Source: Letharia columbiana | Taxonomy: Eukaryota; Ascomycota; Lecanoromycetes; Lecanorales; Parmeliaceae | Reading direction: 5' to 3' | DNA: 64,000 nucleotides | Assembly (NCBI RefSeq): GCF_014066305.1 | Contig: NW_023501080.1 | Location: 310,001-374,000, forward strand | Shown here: in pieces, positions 32,335 to 45,015 of the stretch | Position numbering within the stretch: position 1 is the stretch's first letter | How the letters are laid out: the number at the start of each line of letters is the position of its first letter | Program-made: the position numbers and the translations under genes | The notes under the pieces: generated by a model | The model's database searches: none | What the model was told of the DNA's origin: nothing | Seen by the model: only the letters and a program-made list of their open reading frames with translations

Positions 32335-33810
32335 TTACGTGGAGACTTTCTCAAACTGCAACCCATCCGTAATGTTTCCGAACTTCGCACCCCACAGATC
32401 CGAAAAATACGTGCTCCTCGGCATCCACGGCGCCTTATCTCCCGTCCTCGGCAGCTCCTTTGCTCCCCTCACCACGTATGTCGACGAGAGATTCAGGGCC
32501 GGCACAGACTTCATGCCTTCGCTATGCTCCCGTCGCGGCACTGCTGAAGTCACCCCTTTGGCCTTCATAGACTTCAGCAGCCTGGTCACCAGCAGTGCCG
32601 TCGCGTCAGCGCCGAGCGTCCACGATGCATTCGTGTACCCAATCACGGTCGCCACGTTCGGCACGTCCTGCAGCATCACGCCTTTCCAGAGGAGCTTTTC
32701 GCCAATGGTAACGGGAACGTTGTCCACGGAGATACGTGCTCCGCCTGCAACTTTCAGCTTCAGCCCCGTCGCTGTGACTATGATGTCGGCGTCAAGCGTC
32801 TGGCCTGAGGCTAGCCGAATGCCTGTTTCCGTCACGGTGGTGATGGTGTCGGTGACGACGGAGGCGTTGCCGGCGCGCATGGCGCGGAAGAAGTCGCCGT
32901 CGGGGCAGAGACACAGGCGCTGCTCCCACGGGTTGTAGCGCGGTGAGAAATGAGGGTCGTGTGGTATGTTGTCCGGTAGCTCTTTCAGGGTGGCCTTTTT
33001 GATTAGGTTCCGGGCCGCGAGGGGGTAGAATGTGCAGAATTTGATGAAGAGGAAGCCTAGGATTAAGAATTTTAGCCGTGTGATGCGGTAAGCTATCCAG
33101 TCTGGGAAGAGCTTTTGGGCCCAGTGCCCGAAGGGATCGATCGCTGGCCGCGCGAGGATATAGCTGGGGCTCCGTTGCAGCATAATGACATGGGAAGCTG
33201 TTTCTGCGAGCGAGGGGATCAGAGTTATGGCCGTTGAGCCACTGCCGACGACGATGATTTTCTTGTCCTTGTAGTCGAGATCTTCGGGCCAGAACTGGGG
33301 ATGGACGACAGTCCCGGTGAAAGCCTCGATACCGGGGATATGGCTGCTCAACGCTTCGTCATAGTCGTAGTATCCGGTACTAAGGATGACGAAGCGTGCG
33401 TAAAAGTGTGTTTTTCGACCCTCTTCATCGACAAGTAAAGCCCAGGTTTGTTGGTCCGAGGACCAGTTGGCCGAGACCAGCTTGCGGTGAAATTTCACCT
33501 TCTGATCGATACCGTACAATGCAGCGGACTCGTGGATGTACTTGCGAATGGAATCGCCGTCCGCGATGACTTTTGGCTCTGCCCATGGCCGCCACGCAAA
33601 GCCGAAGGTGTAGAGGTCGGAGTCGGAGCGGAAGCCTGGATACCGGAAGAGATCCCATGTGCCTCCCATGCCGCCGCGCGCTTCGAGAATGGTGTAGCTG
33701 GCTGATGGTAGCTCGGTCTGGATTCGATAGGCGGCATTGATGCCAGAGATACCGGCGCCGACTATGATGATGTCGAAGAGGTCGTTGCCCGCTTTATCCG
33801 TGGAGCCCAT
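32335..33810 (-). CDS. FAD-dependent (Baeyer-Villiger-type) monooxygenase
   Basis: Flavin monooxygenases of this class use NADPH and O2 to oxygenate ketones or other soft nucleophiles. The first in-frame ATG at 33810 (MGSTDKAGNDLFDIIIVGAG) gives an intron-free product of 491 residues, normal for the family. The FAD-binding GAGISG is at residues 18-23. GGMGGTWDLFRYPGFRSDSD follows. The Baeyer-Villiger fingerprint reads FTGTVVHPQFWP at residues 164-175, the NADPH-binding GSGSTA is at 189-194, and ATGLK lies further on. A membrane-like segment (FLILGFLFIKFCTFYPLAA) sits near residue 265. The substrate cannot be told. It is the last gene before the RIP block, about 0.8 kb away, which makes silencing or subtelomeric-like behaviour possible. 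Confidence 0.93.
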   Translation of the reverse strand: MGSTDKAGNDLFDIIIVGAGISGINAAYRIQTELPSASYTILEARGGMGGTWDLFRYPGFRSDSDLYTFGFAWRPWAEPKVIADGDSIRKYIHESAALYGIDQKVKFHRKLVSANWSSDQQTWALLVDEEGRKTHFYARFVILSTGYYDYDEALSSHIPGIEAFTGTVVHPQFWPEDLDYKDKKIIVVGSGSTAITLIPSLAETASHVIMLQRSPSYILARPAIDPFGHWAQKLFPDWIAYRITRLKFLILGFLFIKFCTFYPLAARNLIKKATLKELPDNIPHDPHFSPRYNPWEQRLCLCPDGDFFRAMRAGNASVVTDTITTVTETGIRLASGQTLDADIIVTATGLKLKVAGGARISVDNVPVTIGEKLLWKGVMLQDVPNVATVIGYTNASWTLGADATALLVTRLLKSMKAKGVTSAVPRREHSEGMKSVPALNLSSTYVVRGAKELPRTGDKAPWMPRSTYFSDLWGAKFGNITDGLQFEKVST

Positions 33811-34640
33811 GGTTACCTCTTCTTCTGATCCAGTGGACCTATCCTTTGGTGTGCGCTGTATATATATACTCAATGCTTGTGATGACTGTTCATTGTTGCT
33901 GATGTGCTTCTGTGGGAGGTTTGTAGGTTATCAACACTTACTTGTATGTTGTTGTTTAACTCTCTAGATCGCGCTCATTGCGACCTTTCTTATTGAAGTT
34001 CTATTGAACTTTGAATCTTAGAAGCTGACGACCAAAACATGGAGCGAGCATTAATTTGCATATACCAAGCGAATACTGATGATATATAGGAAACGCAGAG
34101 CTATCGGTTGCCACCTTGGGCTTGTCAAGGCCTGGCGCCAAACATTACCTCGGTCTGGGCGTCCGAAGACAACAAATCCACTTAGCCAGCGCACAGCCTA
34201 GTTCAGGTAGCTTATCAGTGCACGTACCCACTACCCCTTGAGTCCTTGACAAAGGGCCCTGAGCTGTTATGTATGGGGAACGATGCCCCAGGTACAGTAT
34301 ATGAGTACCTCTTACTGTCCATCATTCCAGTAGCCTCCATCCTTCTGGTTAGGGTAACAGCTCTACGGTCACTAATGGATCCCGTTACAGTCATCGCGTT
34401 GCGCACGCTCTTTTCTTCGACGTCTTTGACAAATCGAAATATATGCTGGGGCACGGGCTTTCTAGTAGTGGAAAGCTTGTTAACATCGTGTGAAGACTAA
34501 GGTACTCACCCCTTTCTATATAATTTATCACTAAATCAATCTTGACGAGTACTGGTTTTTGACTATTTGATTCTCAGGGAGATTCTCTAAAACCTCTCTG
34601 TGAGGGCGTAGTCCACTGGCGGTCAGCTAGCGGATATCAG
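33811..34640. other. Promoter of the monooxygenase gene and edge of the RIP block
   Basis: Base composition is still normal to about 34.5 kb. At 34570-34620 a stretch with partly self-complementary CTCTGTGAGGGCGTAG and CACTGGCGG sequence precedes the first repeat. No gene is supported; open frames at 34215-34500 lack motifs. Confidence 0.4.
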
Positions 34641-34649
34641 TATAGATAA

Positions 34650-35217
34650 CAGAATAAGGTAGGGCTGAGCTTGAAAACCTTGAATTTGTATGTGCAGCCA
34701 ATTATAAATTTAGATTCTCTACACTTTTTGATTAGATCGGCTAAGTTATCGCGGATAAATAAATTAATATCTATAACTATTAAAATCTCACCCTTTTACG
34801 TCTCTCTTATTAAAAAATAGATATATATTATTAATATATAGAATAACTTTTTTTATTTCTATTAAATTTTTAAGATTTTTTTTTAATTATAGAGCGAAAT
34901 TAGAGCTTTTAAATAAAAAAAGAATAGTTAAATTTAATCTTATAACTATTAAAGTATAAGAAATTTAAATATCGCTTATTAAAGTTCGCTCGATAATCGA
35001 ATAGTCTTAATTAGATATAGATTATTTAATTTTAAAATAATATTTTCATTTTCTATTAAAATTTTAAGATTTTTTTTAAATTATAGAATAAAATATAAGC
35101 TTTTAAATAATTTTTTTTTTAAATATAATCTTATATTTATTAAAGCGTAAAGAATTTAAATATCGCTTATTAAAGTTCGCTTATTAAAGTTTACTTATCT
35201 ATTTACTCGATAACTCT
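34650..35217 (+). repeat. Repeat C, copy 1 (left part)
   Basis: Sequence beginning near 34650 recurs at 40311-40460 plus 55646-56125, at 57265-57715, and inverted near 39540-39870. Inside this copy a unit of about 200 bp is repeated twice in tandem (34815-35010 and 35020-35217), each with AGATATA...CTTTTTTATTTTCTATTAAA and CGCTTATTAAAGTTCGCT. The first 130 bp are much less mutated than the rest. The class of the element is unknown. A solo LTR interrupts it at 35218. Confidence 0.7.
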
Positions 35218-35383
35218 TATTAGAATTAATATAGATATATTAAATAAGATAATTAGATATTAAATAACTATATAAATAGAAGATATTAAATAATAATAGA
35301 TATCTCTATTAAGATACGCTAGACTCTAATAGATTATAAAGCTAAATAATATATTAAGAAAGATATAAAATACGCTCGTAATA
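35218..35383 (-). repeat. Solo LTR of family B
   Basis: The 166 bp match, in inverted orientation, the LTRs of element B and of the deleted B copy at 36198-39145 (ends TATTAGAA and CGTAATA). The flanking five bases are ACTCT on the left (35213-35217) and GCTTT on the right (35384-35388). They differ only by transitions and fit an original GCTCT duplication, which is present undivided in the repeat C copy at about 55837. Confidence 0.75.
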
Positions 35384-36197
35384 GCTTTAATTAAAAAAAA
35401 ATTATAAATTTAATTTATAAATCTTTACTCGTAGACTATTCGATAAACTTCGACGTCGAGATAATAAATTTAATCGAGATTCTTCTCTTATATTTAATAG
35501 CTTTCTTATTTTAATTATTAAATAACTCTACTATTAATAGTCTAATATATCTTAAATTACTACTCTATCTACTTTTAATAAAAACGAATTAAATTAAGTC
35601 TTAAAGTAGTAAAAAAAAGTTATAAAAACTAGTAAGAGATAGATATTTCTTAAAAAACGTAATAATCTTCTTTAGCGTATTCTACTACTTTTAGAGTATT
35701 AATTAATAATAATTAAATATCGAATAGCTATTAATTATCTTTTAAGTAATCTATTTCTTACTTTACGTATTATATTTAATCTTATATAAACTACTATTAT
35801 CTAGAAAATACTTCGAGATAATATTAATTTATATATCTCTATTTAAAGTTCTCGCGATTCTTATTAATACTCTATAATGATATCGAAGCTTAAAATCTTC
35901 GTCGCTATTATAATCTATATGAGAATCTTTTACTTTCTTATTATTTATAACTGCTAAAGAATTAATAATATCTATTCTCTAATAATATCTATCGAGTAAG
36001 ACTAAATTCTCTCTCTATCTCTATACTATTAAAGATATTACGAGATAATTATAATTAATAAAATTTAAAGACTATTTAAGCGTATCTTATATATTATAAG
36101 AATATTTAAAATCGAGATTTTAGACGAGAGATTAGTAGAAATAGAAATAATGCTTTTAAGATATATAAGAAATATAAAGTATATTAAATCTTATTAT
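35384..36197. other. Repeat C end and unclassified AT-rich sequence
   Basis: To about 35430 this is the right end of repeat C copy 1. From there to 36197 I see only RIP-mutated DNA with no recognised coding remnant or terminus. Confidence 0.5.
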
Positions 36198-39145
36198 TAT
36201 TAGAACTAGTATAGATATAATATTAATATAAATAAGATAGAATAGAATAAGAAGACTATCGAACTATATAGATGAAAAGAAGATATAATATAATAGAGGA
36301 TATCTTCGTTAAGGCTCGCTAGTTATAGAGTTAAAAAGTATATTAAGAATACGCTCGTAATATTATCTCTCTCTCTTAAATAGCTATAGTCTTTATAGCT
36401 AATAAATCGAAGATATAGATTTATTACTTATCTTATATCTTTAAATATCTATAATTCGTATAGTTCTTAATTAAAGAGAATTGAGATTCTAAAGATATAG
36501 CTATATCTTATCTACGTATTAATAAGATTCTTTAAATTCTTCTCTCGTCTAGCTTATTTATTATAGACCTTCGAAAGAATTAAATAATTTTATTATATAT
36601 ATATATATTATACTCGCTGAAAATTTATAAAAATAAAGAACTTTTAATATTCGAAATTTTTAATATAATATTTATTTTTAGCGACGATAGTAGTAGTATT
36701 AGGCTTTATATAAATTCCCGTATTAAACTTATCGCTAGCTAGAGATATAGCGAGTATAGAAAGTCTAATTTAATTAAAATCGATAAAAGAATAGATAAGT
36801 AATAATTATAACTATTTTAATAATCTATAATAACTCTCGAGTTAATATTTTAGCGTAAAGGATATTAATAAGATAATGCGATATAATTAATCGAGGGCTC
36901 TCGAATCGAATTAAGTCGTAGACGCTAAAAACTCTAATCTAATATTAAATAAGTTTCTTTATAAGATATTAAATAATTAATATTAATAAGACTATTATCG
37001 ATAGAGATAATAAGATCTATAAATAATATATTATAACTTTAAAAGATCTTTATATATATGATAATAAGAGAAGCTCGTCTAGTAAATTTAATATAAGATA
37101 GTTATTAAGTAATATAGGTCTAAGAAATCGATTTTACGAATATAAAAAATAAGGCTATTCTAAAGATATCGAATAATTTTAATTCATTTAAAATTACGAT
37201 ATCCGAAGTATTATCGAATCGTATATTGATTTTAAGCGTATTATCTCTACGTTTATAGAAAGCCCTAATAACTAAGCTCGTATACTTCGTCGAAATCTAT
37301 ATCGAATTCGAAGTATTTATTATACTTTTATATATAAGCCTAGTTTTTATTTATAAGATTCTCTATCTTAATAAGACTTAAATTCTATATATTAAAAGTA
37401 AGGCGAGTTATAATCGAGTATTTACCCTTCTTCGCATTAGCCTCGATCTTTACTTTTACGTATTACTTCGCGAATCTTTTAGCCTTCTTTTTAATAAATT
37501 TCTTAATAGATTATTAATATTTAAGCTATATTTTTATAATATATTTCTTTAACTAAGACGCAGTTTAATTTCTTATTATTAGACGAATTAAGTTATAGAA
37601 ATAAAATTTCGATTTCTTTTATATATTATTTATTAGACTATTATTTCTAAGATTATTAAAACTATTATTTCTAAAATTATATTTAATATACTTAATAAGA
37701 TTATTATAGAATTTAAGAAATAATTAACTTTCTTAACTTATTTTATTATAAGTATATTAATAAATTTCCTTAAGAATAAATAAGAGTATCTTATATATAT
37801 TACTTAAATAATTTAGAAGATTATCGACTATAGAGTATAAGCGATATCGTTATCTAATAGATATATATTAATTAATTTTCTCTTTAAGTCTCGCTATAAT
37901 ATAGATAATTTTAAAGATATCGATAAGAAAATAATTATTATTATAAATAAGCTTATCTTAAATTCTTATTTTTTAATTATCAAATAATATTAAATTAATA
38001 TCTATAAAGATAGATAAATCTAATAGTCTTAGACTAAGTTATTATTTAATTTATAATAAAATCGATTAATATCGATTTACTCTAAATATTTTAAAATCTT
38101 ATAGAGTAAATAATAATAGAAATAAAGATAAAGGCGGAGTAGAGATATTAGACGAGTTTTAATTTTATATTTTACTTAAAGCTTCGTAATATCGCTAATA
38201 TAGATTCTTAGTAAATAGAGATCGCTATATACGTAATATATAAAGTTATAGCGAATTTAAAGATAAATATCTTATATATAAATCTTTATAAGTAAGATAG
38301 AACTAGCTATAATATATAGATAATCGATAATATAAAGATATATATCTTAATATTAATATAGATAAATTTAAGTTAAAATTTATAATATATTAAATATAGA
38401 TAAAAATAAGACGAAGAAAATAAACGTAAAAGTAAAAATTTTAGCTAAGCTTCTCTATCGAGTAAAATAAAGAGATCTCTAGAACTTCGATATTATAAAG
38501 GCGTATACGAGTCGAGAAAGATAATAGATCTCTATATCGAGTGTTGAATTTTAGCTATAACGTTCGAAATAGTATTATTTCTTCGCGGGGGTCTATAATA
38601 CTCGTTTTTTAATTAATTAAGTTATTATAAAGACTATAAATACTCTAAATAATATTTTTTCGAATAATAGAAAGTCCGCCGAAAATATATTAGCCGGTAA
38701 TAGACTTTTTACGAGAAACGAAGCGGAGAAGAATTTCTTATTTTCGATATAGGGAACTCGTTTTTTTAATAATTTAAGCTATCGTTAATAGTATAGACTA
38801 TTTAATATAGATTCTTTCGAATAATATAGATATTTAATAATTTAAATATATAATAAGACTTCTATATAATAGAAATATCCAGCGTCTTCTTTATTAGACT
38901 CGATCGCTTACTTCGAGTAAAAAGTAAAAAACTTATTAATTCTCTTCGTTGAGAAATATATAAAGAAGTCTTATTATAATATTAGAATTAGTATAGATAT
39001 AATACTAGTATAGATAAGATAGAATTAGAATAATAAGACTATCGAATTATATATATAAGAAAGAGATATAATATAATAGAGAATATCTTCGTTAAGACTC
39101 GCTAGTTATAGAGCTAAGAGGTATATTAAGAATACGCTTATAATA
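36198..39145 (-). mobile_element. Internally deleted family-B LTR retrotransposon, minus orientation
   Basis: Two inverted B-type LTRs, 36198-36362 and 38980-39145, bound 2.6 kb of internal DNA, too short for gag and pol. The internal sequence near 36850-36960 is the reverse complement of B's 3' internal end near 53820-53940. The part near 38570-38750 resembles the reverse complement of B's 5' internal region near 47200-47330. The middle, including reverse transcriptase, is absent. The five-base flanks (ATTAT, CTTAT) match at four positions only, so the target duplication is doubtful. Confidence 0.7.
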
Positions 39146-40310
39146 CTTATATCGTAAAGAGAATTACGTAAGATAATTTTATAAAAGAAATAATATATTA
39201 AACTCTATATAATAGATTTAGATTATACTTATTAAATTATATTAATATAATAAGATAGTAATTAAAATAATAGTATAGAGTGCGAAGAAAACAATTTATT
39301 ATCTCTCGACGTTTATCGAATAAAAGATATAGAGTCGTTATAGAATTTAGTAATATATTTAATAATAAAATTAATCTTTAAAGAATATTAAAACTTTAAA
39401 ATATATAAAGTAGATTTATATTCGCTAAACTTCTAAATATATAAGATATATTATTAAAATTAAACTTTAAAAGAAGTCTTAATATAATATATATAACGAG
39501 TAAAGGCCTATAAATTAAATTTATAATTTTTATTTAAATTAGAGCTATCGAGTAAATAGATAAATAATCTTTAATAAGCGATATTTGAATTTCTTACGCT
39601 TTAATAATTATAAGACTAAATTTAAGAATTCTTTTTTCTCTAAAAGCTTATATTTTATTCTATAATTTAAAAAAAAATCTTAAAATTTTAATAGAAAATA
39701 AAAAGGTTATTCTATATATTAATAACGTATATCTATTTTTTTTAATAATTACGAACGCTAATTTATTTATTCGCGATAACTTAGTCGATCTAATTAAAGA
39801 GCGTAGCGAATTCGAATTTATAATTAGCTATATATATAAATTTAAGATTTTTAATTTTATTCTATTATATATATTAATATTAACGTTTTAATATAAATAG
39901 CGCTGAAATTTATAATAGTATTAAATTTAATAATTATCTTTTCTTCTAGACTTTAATTTTTAAATATTTAAATAAAAATAAAATATTTATTAAAAAATCT
40001 TTAAACTCTAATAGAGAAATAAGAGAAAAGAGTTAATTTATTATAATATTATTTTAATAACGCGATAGAATTAATTATTACGCGTTATAAACGCGCTATT
40101 AATATATTATATAATAATATTAATATTACTCTCGAGAATAATATTACTTTTATAATATTAATTAATATTAATTTATAATAAATCGACGCGCTTAATATTA
40201 GCGTTTTTATAGCGTTAATTAATAATCTCTATAGCGAATAATAATAAATTTAAAAATTTATAATAAAATTTTAAAATCTTAATAGATAAAAAGAAGATAA
40301 AAGAGTTTCT
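39146..40310 (-). mobile_element. Inverted fragments of element A and repeat C
   Basis: Positions 39330-39500 match the reverse complement of part of the A LTR. Positions 39540-39870 match repeat C inverted. Positions 39880-40310 match the reverse complement of the A LTR edge and of A's 3' internal end at 55010-55370. These are pieces of an older minus-oriented A copy broken by later events. Confidence 0.6.
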
Positions 40311-40465
40311 TTATTAGTATATATAATAGAATAATAAGATAGAGCTAAATTAGAAAACTTTAAATTTATATATATAGCTAATTATTAATTCGTTAGATCT
40401 ACGCTTTTTAATTAAATATCGTAGATAAATAAATTAATATTTATAATTATTAAAAAGATAGATAT
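40311..40465 (+). repeat. Repeat C, copy 2 (left of element A)
   Basis: Matches 34650-34800 and 57265-57420. It ends in GATAT at 40461-40465, the left target duplication of element A; the copy resumes at 55646. Confidence 0.7.
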
Positions 40466-40741
40466 TATTAAGTCTAATACTATTATAGACCTTAACGCTA
40501 CTTACGCTAAGGCGCCGATATCATATATATTATATTAGAGTTCCTTTTAGAATTTAGTTTTAATAATATATCTTATATATTTAGAGACTTAACGAATATA
40601 GATTTACTTTATATATCTCGAAGTTTTAATATTTTTTAGAGATTAATTCTATTATTAAATATACTATTAAACTCTATAATAATATTATATCTTTTATAAT
40701 CTATATTCGCTAACTAATTATTAATAAACTACGTCTTTATA
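40466..40741 (+). repeat. Element A 5' LTR
   Basis: 276 bp, matching 55371-55645 and 58451-58725 in direct orientation and 57960-58234 inverted, with differences mostly by transitions. Confidence 0.9.
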
Positions 40742-41129
40742 ATTCTAATCTCTCTATCTTTTAAAGAAAAAGACTTATTATTATTATAATATTAGATTTA
40801 TCTTTAAATTATATAATAAAAAACGAAGATAATATCGAGAGTCGCTATAGCGTTAATAATAAGTTTAAGAATTTTTTATTAGTAAAAGATCTTACTATAG
40901 AATAACGTCTTATAATTACTAAGATCGAAAATTATTATTTAAAATAAGAATAAGAATTAATTATATTAGAGGTCTATAATCGCGAGTTTTATAATATTAG
41001 CTTATTATCTATAGCTAGCGAGAGTTTATCTATATCGATTACTATTATATTTTTAATAAATATATTAATTAAAGCGAAAATACTTCGTCTTAAAAGAATA
41101 TATTCTTATAAGAATATTAATAAGAAAGA

Positions 41130-41830
41130 GTATCTACGCTAATTTCGCGAAGTCGAAATTAAGTTTTTTATAAATTCTAAATATTTTACTATTAATTAAA
41201 TAAGAATTATTTATTATATATAATTCTTAAAAGATAATCTTAATACTTAATAATATAAATACTATTAAATCTATAGTCTAAGAAATATAACTTTTAAATA
41301 CTTTAAATAGTTTTTACTTAATTTAATAGCGAATCTAATAAATTATTATCTTCTTATTTATAAAAAGTAAGAGAAGATTAAATAACGCTTTAATTAGAAG
41401 ATATCTATTTTTAAAATTTATCTAAAGAAATTAGAGATCTATTTATCTTTATTTTCTAAAAAATATTAAATTAATTTCTTCTTAGCTAAGCTTAGATTAA
41501 AGCTTAAGAATAAGATTTTAAATATTAATAATATATCGAAATAACGAAAAGAAATTCTTATCTAGACTATTATATAGAAAAAGATTTTAGAATATATACG
41601 CTTCGATGGCGGTTTCTATTTAAAGTTTTCGAGGGGGTTTATTAAGAATAAGTCTTTAAAGAATTAAATTTCGAAATCTAAATTAATTTTAAACGATAGC
41701 GCTTACGTAGCGCGTATTTAAGATAATAATATAAAGTATAAAATTAAATCTTTTAATCTTAACTATAAGAAGAATAGTTATTTTTATTATAATAAGTAAG
41801 ATTATTAAATATCTAAATATCTAGATCTTA
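41130..41830 (+). pseudogene. Element A gag remnant with zinc knuckle
   Basis: Translation through the stops shows a retrotransposon gag-type region (FKYFKQFLLNLIANLINYYL near 41310, NFFLAKLRLKLKNKIL near 41500). Near 41760-41822 is a CCHC zinc-knuckle relic in which the cysteines now read tyrosine (SYFYYNK...DY). Cys-to-Tyr is the change expected from RIP of TGY codons. Confidence 0.75.
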
Positions 41831-42859
41831 ATAAATTATCTATTACTAATATCGATATAGTATTAATAAAAAAGATTAAGTCTTATAATCGTCTTAAAAG
41901 CGAGATAAGAATAACGATTAATAGAGATAATCTCTTCTATTCTTATAAAGAGATAAATAAAGCTTTAAAATAAATAGAGGTAACTCGTTACTCTACTCGA
42001 TATTAAAGCGTATATTAATTTAATTTTATAAAAGTTTATAGTTTAATAGAATTTAAAATTTTATATAGAGGTTTATATCGAAAGTTCTATACCCGCTAAG
42101 ACTCTTACGCTTAGACTTCGAATAACGCTCTATCTAAAGGGCTATCTAAATAATATATCTAGAGTTCTTCGAAATCGCATCTAATTCTAATTAGGTTTCG
42201 AGACTTAATATCTCTATTAAGTTAAAAGAAGTACTTAAAGTTCTATCCATACGCTATAAGAAGATATTTCTAAGCTTTCCCTCTATAGAGTCGCTTTTCG
42301 AAAGTAGAGTTAGAGCTATATTAATACGAGTATAGAACTTTCGATATAGATCTCTATAACGTTATTTTATTATAATTAAAGACGCTAAGTAATTAAAGTA
42401 TATATTACTATAGCGCGTATTAACTAAACTATTAATTAATAGATAGTTAAGATTAAAGTAGAAAGTATAATATATTCTTCTATATTATTAATTAAAAAGA
42501 CTTTAATATTATATTAAATATATTTAAGTTAAATTAATTATAAATATTATTAAATTTAATAACGAAGTAATAGCGATTTAAAGTTAACGCTAATAAATTA
42601 TAAATTAAAGAATTAATTAAATTTATCTAGACTATCGAATAAGAGTTAAATATATTTATAATTATATATATCGCGATAGCGTAAAGCGAATTAAAAAACG
42701 AGTATAATCTAAAACTCTCTTAGAAGTTATTAGAGTTTAATAATATTTTTTTAAATAAAAAAGTAAAAATCTTATTTACGATTAAATAAGAGAATTATAT
42801 TATTAAGATTAAAAGCGATAAAAAATCGTTATATAGTTTTTTATATAATTTATTTTAAA

Positions 42860-45015
42860 CGAAATTAGCGAAGCTATAATATTATTTAAAGAATTTTCTT
42901 TAAAAAGATTAGATTTATTATTCGACTTTCTTAGTTAAAATATTAATTCTTTTTATTTTTAAAAAGAATAAAAAACTTTATTTTTATATTAATTATCGAA
43001 GCTTAAATATAATAATTATTAAAAATCGATATTTATTACTTCTAATTATTAAGACTCTAAATCGCTTATATAAATTTAAGATCTTTACGAAGCTAGATCT
43101 TAAGAATATCTATTATTAAATTTAAATTAAAGAAGATAATAAATAGAAAATAGCGTTTCGTAATCGCTACGACTATTTCGAATATTTAATTATATCTTTT
43201 AAACTTATTAATATATTAATAACTTTTTAAATATATATTAATAAAACTCTTATAAGTTTAATAAATATAATATATATAATATATTTAAATAATATTCTAA
43301 TTTATAATATTAATTTAACGAAGTATTAATAATATATTAAATAAGTATTTAAGCGTTTACGCTAGTTTTAACTATATATTAATTTAAAAAAGTATTAATT
43401 CTATATTAAGCGAGTTAAGTTTCTAGAGTTTATTATATTTATTAAAGATATCGCGATAAATTAAGAATATATCGCTATTATTAAAAAGTAGCTAAAATTA
43501 AAAAGTTATTAAAATATATAAATCTTTTTAGATTTTATTAATTTCTATTAATAATTTATTTATAACTATTTTAATATAGTAATATTACTTACTAACTTAT
43601 TTAAAGAAAATAAAAATAATAAGAAATTTAAATTATTAAAATAGATAAATAACGCTAAACTAGTATTCTAATAGCTTCGAAATACTTTTATAACTATATT
43701 ATTTCTACGTTATTACAATTTAAATTTAAAGCTATATCTTAAAATCGACGCTTTTAACTTCGATATAAGGGCTATACTTTTATAATCGAATAAGAATAAT
43801 TACTAATAACTAGTAATATTCTAATCTAGAAAAATAATTTTTATAAAGTAAAATTATAAGATCTATAATTAAGAGCTACTCGCTATTATAGTATCTATAA
43901 AATAATAATATTACTATTTAAAAGATAATACGTTTTATATTAAGATTTTAACGAATTATAATAATCTTAAAAACTTTATAAAATAAAAGAAATTAAACTC
44001 TAAATAAGCTCGTTAAGCGCTAAAGTTAGCTATTTATAACTTTAAGATTTTTTATTAAATAGATAAATTAAATTCTATTAACTCGCTATCGCGACGCTTT
44101 AATTATAAGAGAATTTTACTATTAAATATTAAACTACTATTAAATGAACTCGTACTTTAAATTTATAGCGAGTAGTTATAAAGAAATAAGAAAATTATAA
44201 TAACGATAGCGCTTATATTTCGCATTATCGACGTTTAAATAATTATTTCTAAAAGAGAATTTAAGATCGTATAAGAGATTATTTATAACGTATCTTAAAG
44301 ACTAATAAAAATATTAATTTAAAATTTATAAATCTATAATAATTAGATAAGTTCTTTTCGAATTAATATTAATAAGTTAATAGTTAAGTATTATATATAT
44401 AATTAAGTATAAGTCTTAGACTCTAAGAAACTATTAAGATATAATAATCGCCTTTATATCTCTAAAAATAAGATTTTAAGAAAAGAGCTTATTAGTAAAT
44501 ACTATAATAATTCGTTATTTAGATACTTTAGCGCTATAAAGATATATAAACTACTTACTTATAAATATTATTAGAATAAAAGCTTAAAGTAAGTTATCGA
44601 CTATATTAAGACGTATAACGTTTATTAGCGAATTAAGACTCCGCGATATCGTCTTTATAACGAGTTAAATTCGCTTTTCGTCGCTATTAAGCTATAAAAG
44701 AAAATTTCTATAAACTTTATTATCGACTTATTAATAAGTAAATATAAGAGTATTATTTATAATACTATTCTAGTTATAATAAATCGATTTATAAAAATAA
44801 TAAAATATATTTCTATATCTACTACGATCGATATCGCTTAATTAATAAAAGTATTTTATTTTAAAATAGTATATCGCTATAATATATTAAACGATATTAT
44901 TAATAATAGAGACTCTATATTTACTAATAGCTTTTAATTCGTTATTTACTTTTATTTTAAAATTAAGTAGCGTCTAAATATCGTCTTTTATCTATAAACT
45001 AATAAATAGATTAAG
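42860..45015 (+). pseudogene. Element A pol remnant (reverse transcriptase, RNase H, integrase)
   Basis: Near 42965-43310 the frame shows the gypsy reverse transcriptase, with IKNRYLLLLIIKTLNRLY, KIFTKLDLKN and the catalytic YLDD changed to YLNN near 43282. RNase H follows at about 43740-43930 (IDAFNFDIRAIL, YKIYN.ELLAI). Integrase lies at about 44540-45010 (INFIIDLLISKYKSIIYNTI, VINRFIKIIKY, NNRDSIFTNSF). Many in-frame TAA and TAG codons replace CAA, CAG and TGG. Confidence 0.88.

Noticed and set aside
34340..34360. TTAGGG hexamer suggesting a telomere remnant
   Set aside because: Single occurrence, no array.
36193..39150. Target duplication of the deleted B copy
   Set aside because: ATTAT and CTTAT differ by a transversion that RIP does not explain.
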